Positions 1 to 5,097 of a DNA stretch of 5,097 nucleotides are shown here, one piece after another. A model generated the notes under the pieces. It was not told where the DNA came from, did no database searches, and saw nothing but the letters and a program-made list of their open reading frames with translations. The first letter of the stretch is position 1, and each line of letters starts with the position of its first letter. Source of the stretch: Deltaproteobacteria bacterium (GTDB lineage Bacteria; Myxococcota; Polyangia; Polyangiales; B10-G4). The translations under genes and the position numbers were made by a program. The stretch covers positions 1 through 5,097 of the forward strand of contig JAFDCW010000411.1 in the NCBI GenBank assembly GCA_019312705.1, in the 5' to 3' direction.

Positions 1-3
1 AGC

Positions 4-8
4 AGGAG
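4..8 (+). promoter_or_regulatory. Shine-Dalgarno of the lipoprotein gene
   Basis: AGGAG lies 11 bases before the ATG at 20. The frame is open from the left edge to this ATG, so the ribosome site and the signal peptide that follows are what decide the start. Confidence 0.6.
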
Positions 9-19
9 AAGAGCTTCCC

Positions 20-298
20 ATGTCGCTCCATCGTATCGTGACAGCTTCGATTTTCGCCCTCACCCTCGGCCTCGCGGGCTGCGGCGGAGGCGACCCCGGT
101 GACAACTGCTCCAAGGACGACGAGTGCGGGAGCGGACTCATCTGCGCCGAGATCGCCGTCTGCTCACCGGACGCGACCGATTGTCCGGGCATCTGCGGCC
201 TGCCCTGCAACACCGATGACGATTGTCCCGAAGGCATAAGCTGCGGCATCACCATCGGCGGCACAGAAGTCTGCCAGGATTCGACGACCGGCCTCTAG
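20..298 (+). CDS. Small Cys-rich lipoprotein with two Dickkopf-like C-x5-C-x5-C motifs
   Basis: Predicted exported lipoprotein of 92 residues with unknown function. The N-terminus has a basic start (H4, R5), a hydrophobic stretch at about residues 6-18 and the lipobox LAGC with C21 as the lipidated cysteine, followed by a GGG linker. The mature part holds ten further cysteines (30, 36, 42, 48, 55, 59, 63, 69, 75, 85), enough for five disulfides. Two segments repeat the same pattern: C30-x5-C36-x5-C42 and C63-x5-C69-x5-C75, each with an Asp-rich first loop and a Gly in the second, 33 residues apart. This resembles the Dickkopf N-terminal Cys-rich pattern seen in many short myxobacterial lipoproteins. 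The ATG is preceded by AGGAG at 4-8, which supports this start. It is convergent with the barrel gene, and its stop lies inside a 23-bp direct repeat. Being a real secreted lipoprotein is well supported; any binding role is unknown. Confidence 0.85.
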   Translation: MSLHRIVTASIFALTLGLAGCGGGDPGDNCSKDDECGSGLICAEIAVCSPDATDCPGICGLPCNTDDDCPEGISCGITIGGTEVCQDSTTGL

Positions 299-430
299 TC
301 GGCAAGAAGGCGTAGCGTCGCCGTAGGCCGGCAAGACGGCGTGGCGGCGCCGAAGGCGACGTAGAGCCGGATCGCCGACCGTAGGCGACGCGGAGCTGGA
401 TTGCGGACTAGTCGGCAAGAAGGCGTAGCG
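295..430. repeat. Convergent intergenic repeat cluster with 23-bp direct repeats
   Basis: A perfect 23-bp direct repeat occurs at 295-317 and 408-430; the core reads GTCGGCAAGAAGGCGTAGCG. A third, degenerate copy of the core lies at 327-346, with 3 mismatches in 20. Between them are further echoes: GCGTCGCC at 315-322 matches GGCGACGC at 384-391 as an inverted pair, CGGCGCCG at 345-352 is a palindrome, and GACTAGTC at 406-413 is another. The left copy covers the stop codon of the lipoprotein gene, and the right copy ends one base before the stop of the barrel gene. No convincing ORF occupies the gap. It may act as a bidirectional terminator or be a member of a genome-wide intergenic repeat family; neither can be shown from one window. 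No T-rich tract typical of an intrinsic terminator is present. Confidence 0.75.
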
Positions 431-431
431 C

Positions 432-1931
432 CTAGCGGTCGTCGCCCGGCGCGTCGGCGTTGATGCGCCCGCCGGGCTCGGGGCAGCCATCTCGGTCCTC
501 GAAGCGGTCCCGGTCCTCCGGGTCCTCCGGGCATTCGTCTCGCTCGTCGGGGATCCGGTCCATGTCGAAGTCCCGCTCGGGGCATCCATCGGCGTCCCCG
601 AGGCCGTCGGGGTCCTCCGCCCGAAGAGGGCAAATGTCGAAGTCGTCGTCGATACCGTCGCTGTCGGCGTCGTTTTCGGGGCAGCCGTCATCGTCGCGGT
701 CGCCGTCCATGTCCTCGGCGGTTTGGGGGCAGCTGTCCCACCGGTCCTCGACGCCATCCTCGTCGTCGTCGGTGTCGGGGCACCCATCTTCGTCCTCGAA
801 TCCGTCGCGGTCCTCGGCGAGGTCGGCGCACTCGTCTTCTTCGTCCGCGAGACCGTCCCCGTCGTTGTCGACCTCCGGGCACCCGTCGCCGTCGGCGAAC
901 CCGTCCATGTCCTCCGGGGCCGTCGGGCACATGTCGTCGTCGTCGAAGATGCCGTCACCATCCGTGTCCGCCGGCACCGGCGCCCGATAGCCGAAGCCGA
1001 GGGTGAACCGGAGGTCCGGGACCCCGGGCCCGAGCACCAACCCGAAGCCGAGGCCCAGGGAGCTGAAGAAGGGGCCGTAGGCGCCCTTGGCCGCTAGCCG
1101 CATCTCGAGCTGCTCGCCCCTCAGCGAGTCGCCGAAGGAGGTCGACCCGGTGAGCTCCGCGAGCACGTCGATGGCGATGAGGCTCGCCGGGGGTGTCGCC
1201 AAATAATCGGCGGCGACGGCGTAGCTCATCATGGGCCCGGCCTGGGCCCGGAGGGTGGTGCGCACCGGTCGGTAGTAGGCACCGAGGTTCAGGGCGACGC
1301 GGAAGCGATCGCCCTGTCGATATTCGCCGACCGCGTGACCGCCGAAGGCTGGGTGGTCATCGCCAGTATATCCGCCATCGGCGGTGATCTGTCCGAAGGG
1401 CAAGTTGACCCAAAACACCCCGGCGAGCTCGAACTGCTCGAGCCGGTAGATCTCCGCCTTTCCCCGCGCATGCCAATCCGCGAAGCCCCCCCGGGTCCCG
1501 GCGGGCAGAGGCGAGCCGCGGTAGATCAGCCCGTCACCCCCCGAGACGGCGAAGGGGATCGACAGGGCGACCTCGAAACGCTCGAGGAAGGTATAGGAGC
1601 CCATGAGGTGGAAGAGCGAGAGGTCCGAGACCAGCGCCACCCGCTCTCCGTTCAGCGCGCACGCGATCTCTGGCCGCACGGCGCAGTCTGTCGCGACCTC
1701 GAGGGCATTGACCGAGTAGTCGAAGACGAGCTGCATCGGCGGCAGGACGTACTCGCCGCTCACCCGCGCGCCGTCCACCATCATGTAGTCGTGCTTCCCC
1801 GCGGCGGGGCGGTACGTAACGGCGGAGTACTCTTCGGTCGGGAAGGTCTGGGCGGACGCGGGCGCCGGGGCCCAGGTCTGACAGACCAGCCCCACCCCCA
1901 ACAACGTCGTCCAAACGGAGCGCCTCTCCAC
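432..1931 (-). CDS. Outer-membrane beta-barrel-like protein with thrombospondin type 3 repeat tail
   Basis: Predicted exported envelope protein of 499 residues. Residues 1-27 form a Sec signal peptide (RR start, hydrophobic core from about residue 9, cleavage after ASA at 27). Residues about 28-320 alternate hydrophobic and polar residues with many aromatic and Gly positions, ending in short strands such as LGLGFGLVLG and LRFTLGFGYR. This fits a transmembrane beta-barrel; a close Cys pair (C83, C91) lies in a probable loop. Residues 322-486 are five exact-length 33-residue units of the TSP3 calcium-binding type, pattern D-x-D-x-D-G-x2-D-x2-D-x-C, then E-D-x-D-G and a closing D-G-C-P. Ten cysteines occur in the repeats. 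A 13-residue tail follows. In related architectures an OmpA-like peptidoglycan-binding domain often follows such repeats; here none is present. The start is GTG, the first possible start after an in-frame TAG at 1941-1943, with no clear Shine-Dalgarno. Function beyond envelope structure is unknown. Confidence 0.85.
   Translation of the reverse strand: MERRSVWTTLLGVGLVCQTWAPAPASAQTFPTEEYSAVTYRPAAGKHDYMMVDGARVSGEYVLPPMQLVFDYSVNALEVATDCAVRPEIACALNGERVALVSDLSLFHLMGSYTFLERFEVALSIPFAVSGGDGLIYRGSPLPAGTRGGFADWHARGKAEIYRLEQFELAGVFWVNLPFGQITADGGYTGDDHPAFGGHAVGEYRQGDRFRVALNLGAYYRPVRTTLRAQAGPMMSYAVAADYLATPPASLIAIDVLAELTGSTSFGDSLRGEQLEMRLAAKGAYGPFFSSLGLGFGLVLGPGVPDLRFTLGFGYRAPVPADTDGDGIFDDDDMCPTAPEDMDGFADGDGCPEVDNDGDGLADEEDECADLAEDRDGFEDEDGCPDTDDDEDGVEDRWDSCPQTAEDMDGDRDDDGCPENDADSDGIDDDFDICPLRAEDPDGLGDADGCPERDFDMDRIPDERDECPEDPEDRDRFEDRDGCPEPGGRINADAPGDDR
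474..968 (-). repeat. Five 99-bp tandem repeats encoding TSP3 units
   Basis: The C-terminal part of the barrel gene is five consecutive in-frame 99-bp units with no length variation. Each codes for two Asp-rich calcium-binding-type loops with cysteines at unit positions 14 and 30. The first unit (nearest the barrel) is the cleanest. The last unit has Arg in place of the conserved Gly at positions 6 and 23, and unit 2 lacks the Pro after its first Cys. The DNA copies are diverged, so this is an old array and not a recent expansion. Confidence 0.85.
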
Positions 1932-2042
1932 GCCGCGATGCTACACGGCGCCCCCGCACACACGGAAACGTTTCCTCGATCCGAAGACGGCCCCGCTAAC
2001 GGGTTGGGCGTGCCACCGTTTGATGGGCTACCCTCGCGCCCG
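1932..2042. promoter_or_regulatory. Divergent promoter region
   Basis: This 111-bp spacer separates the GTG of the barrel gene from the ATG of the stress-protein gene, so promoters for both must lie in it or overlap the coding ends. I cannot assign convincing -35/-10 pairs. The clearest internal element is the palindrome at 1964-1975; a weaker 4-bp stem (CCCG, loop CTAA, CGGG) lies at 1992-2003. Confidence 0.5.
1964..1975. promoter_or_regulatory. Perfect 12-bp palindrome, candidate operator
   Basis: GGAAACGTTTCC is identical to its reverse complement. It sits 32 bases upstream of the barrel start and 67 bases upstream of the stress-protein start, where a repressor or activator dimer could reach either promoter. 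The AAACGTTT centre with a CpG at the dyad is typical of LacI/PurR-family operators, but no regulator gene is present in this window. The assignment as an operator is inference from symmetry and position. Confidence 0.4.
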
Positions 2043-2921
2043 ATGTCTACGCTGACGATCCCAGAGCGCCTCTTTGCGCGCCGGATTCTCGTACCGACGG
2101 ACCTGGGGCCGGACGGTGATCGGGCCTTCGCTCACGCCCTGCGCCTCGCCGCGGCGATCCCCGAAGAAGTCACCCTCACGTTGATTCACGTCGGCGGCGG
2201 GCCCGATGACGCCCGAGAGATCATGGCCGACATGCCGCAGGTGCGCACCGCCCTCGAACGCTGGGGCCTCATTCCCCCGGGCAGTCCCCGCGCGGCCGTC
2301 GGACAGCTCGGGCTCGCCATCAACAAGGTCGTCGCCGAAGACGGCGATCCCGTCGAGGCCATCCTCGACTTCATCGAGAAGACGGGGGTCGACCTCTTGG
2401 TGGTGGGTACCCGCGGCGACCACGGCTTGCCCCATTGGCTCGCGCGCTCGATCTCCGAGACCATCGCCCGCAACATTCACGCGCCGACGCTCTTCGTCCC
2501 CCGGGGGGCGACGGGTTTCGTCGACGAGGAGAGCGGAGCGGTGACCATGCGCCGCGTTCTGTCACCGGTGAGTTGGGAGCCGCATCCGGCTCGCGCCATC
2601 AGCGGTGCCGTTGCCGCGGCGTCAGCGTTCGGTGGGGCAAACGCTGAGGTCACCCTCTTTCACGTCGGCTCGGACGATGACCGTCCGACCCTCGCGCTCC
2701 CCGAGATCGAAGGGGTGAGCTACGAATGGCGCGGCGGCGCCGAAGGCGACGTCGTGGACGCCATCCTCGCCGAGGCCCGCCGAGCCCCGACCGACCTGAT
2801 CACCATGGTCACCACCGGCCGGGACAACTTCCTCGACTCGGTCCGTGGAACCGATACCGAGCGCGTCATCCGCCACGCCCCGTGCCCTGTCCTGGCCGCT
2901 CCTGCCCACGGAGGCTCGTAG
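2043..2921 (+). CDS. Tandem two-domain universal stress protein (UspA family)
   Basis: Predicted cytoplasmic protein of 292 residues made of two Usp domains, about 13-153 and 168-287. Domain 1 opens with RILVPTD (14-20), has the strand TLTLIHVGGG (44-53) and the segment DLLVVGTRGDHG (117-128), and closes with APTLFVP (147-153). Domain 2 repeats the plan: RRVLSPVSW, VTLFHVG, DLITMVTTGRDN and RHAPCPVLAAP. The family ATP-loop pattern is G-x2-G-x9-G-[ST]. Domain 1 has G122 and G125 but Arg at the third Gly; domain 2 has G259 and G269-T270 but Asn at the second Gly and no Asp in its first strand. Both loops are therefore altered, so ATP binding is uncertain. The frame is open far upstream, but the ATG at 2043 is chosen because it places the first beta-strand at the usual distance from the N-terminus; an in-frame ATG at 1938 would cross the palindrome. 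No strong Shine-Dalgarno is seen. The stress signal it answers to cannot be inferred. Confidence 0.88.
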   Translation: MSTLTIPERLFARRILVPTDLGPDGDRAFAHALRLAAAIPEEVTLTLIHVGGGPDDAREIMADMPQVRTALERWGLIPPGSPRAAVGQLGLAINKVVAEDGDPVEAILDFIEKTGVDLLVVGTRGDHGLPHWLARSISETIARNIHAPTLFVPRGATGFVDEESGAVTMRRVLSPVSWEPHPARAISGAVAAASAFGGANAEVTLFHVGSDDDRPTLALPEIEGVSYEWRGGAEGDVVDAILAEARRAPTDLITMVTTGRDNFLDSVRGTDTERVIRHAPCPVLAAPAHGGS

Positions 2922-2999
2922 AGTCAGGCTCGAACAAAGAGGATCCAATGGTGTCCACTTGCGTCAGTCGCCGAGCGCCCCCGCAGGCCCCGACTGAGG

Positions 3000-3014
3000 A
3001 GTACCAAAGGTACT
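3000..3014. other. Small hairpin in the convergent spacer
   Basis: AGTACC at 3000-3005 and GGTACT at 3009-3014 form a perfect 6-bp stem with an AAA loop, 79 bases after the stress-protein stop. The stem is only moderately GC-rich and no T-run follows on either strand, so a terminator role is a weak guess. Confidence 0.3.
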
Positions 3015-3046
3015 TCGCAGGGAGGCGGCGAGGAGGAAAGCCGGCG

Positions 3047-3068
3047 AATGGCGTGAGTGGGCGCCATT
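3047..3068 (-). terminator. Possible 3' hairpin after the IMPase-family gene
   Basis: AATGGCG at 3047-3053 and CGCCATT at 3062-3068 form a perfect 7-bp stem with an 8-base loop, starting 4 bases past the stop of the phosphatase gene on the - strand. A competing stem (GCGCC 3061-3065 with GGCGC 3069-3073) overlaps it and the stop codon. The sequence beyond the hairpin on the - strand is pyrimidine-rich but has no real T-tract, so this is a weak terminator candidate. Confidence 0.3.
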
Positions 3069-3072
3069 GGCG

Positions 3073-3897
3073 CTAAGCCGGTGGGGGTTGGGACCAGTAG
3101 TCCATGCCCTTGCGCGCTTCGGTGACGATCTCGATGGCCACGTCGCGAAGAGCGGCGTTGGTGGCGAGGACCCGCCCCCGGCGCATGTCCACGGGCTCTC
3201 CCGTGTAATCCATCGCAAAGCCACCGGCCTCGTCCACGAATAGGATGCCGGCCGCCATGTCCCACCACTTGAGCTTCTGCTCCCAGAAGAGCTCGTAGGT
3301 GCCATCGGCCACCATCGCGAGGTCGAGGGCCGCGGCGCCGCAGCGGCGAATGCCGACCGTGCGCTGGATGAAAGCCGACCACTCGCGGAGGTTGTCGTCC
3401 TTGGTGATGTGCCGGTCGTAGGGGAAGCCGGTCGCGCAGAGCGCCTTGCGCATGTCGTTGGTCTCGCTGACCTTGCACGGCGTCTCGTTGCGCATCGCCC
3501 CGCCTCCCTTGCGCGCCTTCCAGGTCACGTCGAGGGCCGGAGCGAAGACGACCCCGAGGAGCGGCTCACGTCCCCGGCAGAGGGCGATGGAGACACCGAA
3601 GTAGGGGTGCCCATGGGCGAAGTTGGTGGTGCCGTCGATCGGGTCGACGTACCAAACCAGGTCCGCCGTGTCGTCCTGCTCTCCCTCTTCACCGACGATC
3701 GAGGTGCCCGGAAAGGCAGCCGCGAGGCGCCCGCGGATGAGCTCCTCGGACCTCACGTCGTACTCGGTGACGAGATCGATCTCGCCCTTGAGGCGGATGG
3801 TCACGGGCTGGCGGTAGCCGCTGAGGACCGTCGCGCCGGCCTCGCGGGCAATCTTTTCGACTTCGATGAGGGCGTCGTCCAATTCGCGTTCGTTCAT
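3073..3897 (-). CDS. Inositol monophosphatase family protein (SuhB/IMPase-like)
   Basis: Mg2+-dependent phosphomonoesterase of the IMPase fold, 274 residues, cytoplasmic, a normal length for the family. Visible motifs in order: K37-G-x2-D41 with LVTEYD at 42-47; GEE at 69-71; the signature WYVDPIDGTTNF at 82-93 with metal ligands D85 and D88; the substrate-side segment R184-R-C-G-A-A-A-L-D-L at 184-193; and the second signature WDMAAG...DEAGG at 212-226 with D213. E70, D85, D88 and D213 correspond to the known metal-binding set, so the enzyme should be active. Substrate is not settled: the family includes inositol-1-phosphatase, SuhB, histidinol-phosphatase and PAP phosphatase, and no residue here decides. 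The ATG at 3897 is preferred over a longer frame opening at 3957, because it has a GAGGAG Shine-Dalgarno and starts the domain at its usual place, and the longer form would overlap mpl by 56 bp. It follows mpl after 4 bp and is probably cotranscribed and translationally coupled. Confidence 0.9.
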   Translation of the reverse strand: MNERELDDALIEVEKIAREAGATVLSGYRQPVTIRLKGEIDLVTEYDVRSEELIRGRLAAAFPGTSIVGEEGEQDDTADLVWYVDPIDGTTNFAHGHPYFGVSIALCRGREPLLGVVFAPALDVTWKARKGGGAMRNETPCKVSETNDMRKALCATGFPYDRHITKDDNLREWSAFIQRTVGIRRCGAAALDLAMVADGTYELFWEQKLKWWDMAAGILFVDEAGGFAMDYTGEPVDMRRGRVLATNAALRDVAIEIVTEARKGMDYWSQPPPA

Positions 3898-3901
3898 CGC
3901 T

Positions 3902-5097
3902 TCACTCCTCGATGGCTCGGGCGCTGAGCGATACCAGGACTCGGTCGTAGATGCCACCGAAGGCGCCGTTGGACATCAGTACGACCGTATCGCCAGGCCG
4001 CGCTTCGGCCGTGATCTGCTCGACGATGGCGTCGATCGACGGCGCCGCCGAGGCCGTCCGGGGGGCGACGGCGATAGCTCGTGCGAGGGCTTGGATGTCG
4101 AGGCGTTCCCCGTCCGCGATTTCTGGCCGTCCCACCGGGGCGAGGATCGCGACATCGGCGGCTCGAAAAGCGTCCGGGTAGGCCGCCTGGTGGAGGTTTC
4201 GTGAGGCGGTTGCGCTCCGGGGTTCGAAAACCGCGAAGAGGCTTCCTTCGGGATGGCGGCCTCGGAGCCCGTCGAGGGTCTCTCGGACCGCTGTCGGGTG
4301 GTGGGCGAAGTCTTCGTAGACGCGCACTCCCCCCGCGACCCCGAGCAGCTCTTGGCGGCGCCGCACCCCGCGAAAGCCTTGGAGGTGCCGACCGAGCTCA
4401 TGCACCTTCGCCCCGGCGCTCTCGGCGGCCAGGGCGATTGCCGCGACCGCATTGCGCAGGTTGTGATGCCCGCTGAGAGGCGAATAGAGGCGCCCGGCGG
4501 AGCTACCACCGACGAAGAGGTCGAAGGGTTGGGCGCCGTGCTGCGGTGCCACCGGGGCGGCGAGCCACACCGGCGTCACGCCGCCGGTGTCATCGCCGTC
4601 GAGGGCATAGAACGACACGCGGCACTTCGCCCTCTCCGCTACCCGGCGCACCTCCGGGTCCCCGGCCCAGGCCACCAGTACGCCGTCTTCGGGCATGCGA
4701 TCAACGAAGCCGTCGAAGGCCGCCCGGTAGCTGTCCATGTCCGGGTAGATGTCGATGTGGTCGTGTTCGAGGGAGGTGAGAATCGCGGCGTGCGGTCGGT
4801 AGCGCCAGAACTTGGGCTTCTTCTCGAAGAAGGCGCAGTCGTATTCGTCGCCTTCGATGACGAAGGGGGCCGCCGGACCGCCGAGGCGGTAGCTCTCGTC
4901 GAAATCGATGGGCACGCCTCCGACGAGGAAGCCCGGGTCTTTGCCGGTCCGGTGCAGGAGGTAGGCGAGCATGGTCGTCGTGGTGGTCTTGCCGTGGGTT
5001 CCGGCGACGACATACCCGAGGCGTTCCTCGAGGAACATGCGCTCGATGGCTTCTGGAAAGCTCACGTACGAAAGGCCGCCGTCGATCGCTGCACGAG
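3902..5097 (-). CDS. mpl: UDP-N-acetylmuramate:L-Ala-gamma-D-Glu-meso-DAP ligase Mpl, 5' partial
   Basis: Cytoplasmic ATP-dependent Mur ligase that joins recycled tripeptide L-Ala-D-Glu-meso-DAP to UDP-MurNAc, feeding old wall peptides back into peptidoglycan synthesis. 397 residues are visible, and the frame runs through the right edge, so the N-terminal UDP-binding part is missing. The GTG at 5065 is an internal Val codon, not a start: upstream codons read AAIDGGLSY, in keeping with the family. Features: P-loop GTHGKTTTTT at 4973-5002; PGFLVGGVP, a Mpl-specific stretch, at about 4910-4936; IEGDEYDCAFFEKKPKFWRY at 4797-4856; LEHDHIDIYPD; the HHNLRN motif at about 4449-4468; and YEDFAHHPTAVRETL in the C-terminal domain near 4276-4320. 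The closing MSNGAFGGI matches Mpl. PGFLVGGVP together with the acidic DEYD/FFEKK stretch separates it from MurC, the main alternative. It is the upstream member of a pair with the IMPase-family gene. Confidence 0.93.
   Translation of the reverse strand, partial: RAAIDGGLSYVSFPEAIERMFLEERLGYVVAGTHGKTTTTTMLAYLLHRTGKDPGFLVGGVPIDFDESYRLGGPAAPFVIEGDEYDCAFFEKKPKFWRYRPHAAILTSLEHDHIDIYPDMDSYRAAFDGFVDRMPEDGVLVAWAGDPEVRRVAERAKCRVSFYALDGDDTGGVTPVWLAAPVAPQHGAQPFDLFVGGSSAGRLYSPLSGHHNLRNAVAAIALAAESAGAKVHELGRHLQGFRGVRRRQELLGVAGGVRVYEDFAHHPTAVRETLDGLRGRHPEGSLFAVFEPRSATASRNLHQAAYPDAFRAADVAILAPVGRPEIADGERLDIQALARAIAVAPRTASAAPSIDAIVEQITAEARPGDTVVLMSNGAFGGIYDRVLVSLSARAIEE
3905..3910 (-). promoter_or_regulatory. 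Shine-Dalgarno of the IMPase-family gene inside the mpl 3' end
   Basis: On the - strand the junction reads GAGGAGTGAAGCGATG. GAGGAG encodes the last two Glu codons of mpl, TGA is its stop, and the ATG of the next gene follows four bases later. The ribosome site is thus inside the upstream gene, which decides the start at 3897 and suggests translational coupling. Confidence 0.75.

Noticed and set aside
164..961. Long - strand Thr/Arg-rich open frame covering the intergenic repeat and the TSP3 region
   Set aside because: It has low-complexity composition, is a shifted frame of the TSP3 gene, and overlaps the lipoprotein gene on the other strand.
460..990. Long + strand Ser/Arg-rich open frame opposite the TSP3 repeats
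   Set aside because: It is the antisense shadow of the Asp-rich repeats: GAC/GTC-type codons read backwards give Ser/Arg strings. It has no domain, and the opposite strand has a clear signal peptide and repeat protein.
2004..2034. TTGGGC ... TACCCT as a sigma-70 promoter for the Usp gene
   Set aside because: Both hexamers match the consensus at only three of six positions and the spacing is 19 bases, so it is no better than chance in GC-rich DNA.
1335..2042. Upstream extension of the Usp reading frame
   Set aside because: It lies antisense to the barrel gene, across its signal peptide, and has no domain. The Usp fold starts just after the ATG at 2043.
3898..3957. Twenty-residue N-terminal extension of the IMPase-family protein
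   Set aside because: It would overlap mpl and has no ribosome site, while the ATG at 3897 has GAGGAG at good spacing.
5063..5065. GTG as the start of mpl
   Set aside because: The frame stays open to the window edge with family-like residues, and the UDP-binding N-terminal part of Mpl would be missing if translation began here.

Overview
The window is GC-rich, densely coding DNA from a Gram-negative bacterium. A myxobacterium or a related member of the former Deltaproteobacteria (Myxococcota) is the most likely source. This rests on gene types and codon style: a Cys-rich lipoprotein with Dickkopf-like C-x5-C-x5-C motifs, an outer-membrane barrel protein with an Asp/Cys-rich thrombospondin type 3 repeat tail, and GC-rich repetitive filler between convergent genes. 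No marker gene fixes the taxon, so the assignment is inference.

Layout. From left to right: (1) a 92-residue Cys-rich lipoprotein on the + strand (20-298). (2) A 133-bp convergent gap made almost entirely of short repeats, bounded by two perfect 23-bp direct copies. (3) On the - strand (432-1931), a secreted beta-barrel-like protein ending in five 33-residue calcium-binding-type repeats. (4) A 111-bp divergent spacer with a perfect 12-bp palindrome. (5) On the + strand (2043-2921), a tandem two-domain universal stress protein. (6) A 151-bp convergent spacer with two small hairpins. (7) On the - strand, a pair in which the muropeptide ligase gene mpl (5' end beyond the right edge) runs directly into an inositol-monophosphatase-family gene. 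The mpl stop and the next start are 4 bp apart, and the Shine-Dalgarno of the second gene lies inside the last codons of the first.

How the genes work together. The only well-supported transcriptional unit is mpl followed by the IMPase-family gene. Mpl recycles cell-wall tripeptide onto UDP-MurNAc in the cytoplasm; no specific substrate can be read for the phosphatase. The barrel protein and lipoprotein are envelope proteins and converge on each other. The barrel gene and the stress-protein gene diverge from one spacer and could share the palindromic site. I see no RNA gene, CRISPR array, transposase, phage gene, toxin-antitoxin or defence system. The oddities are the repeat-bounded convergent gap, the palindrome, and the barrel/TSP3 protein without the OmpA-like domain that often follows such repeats.
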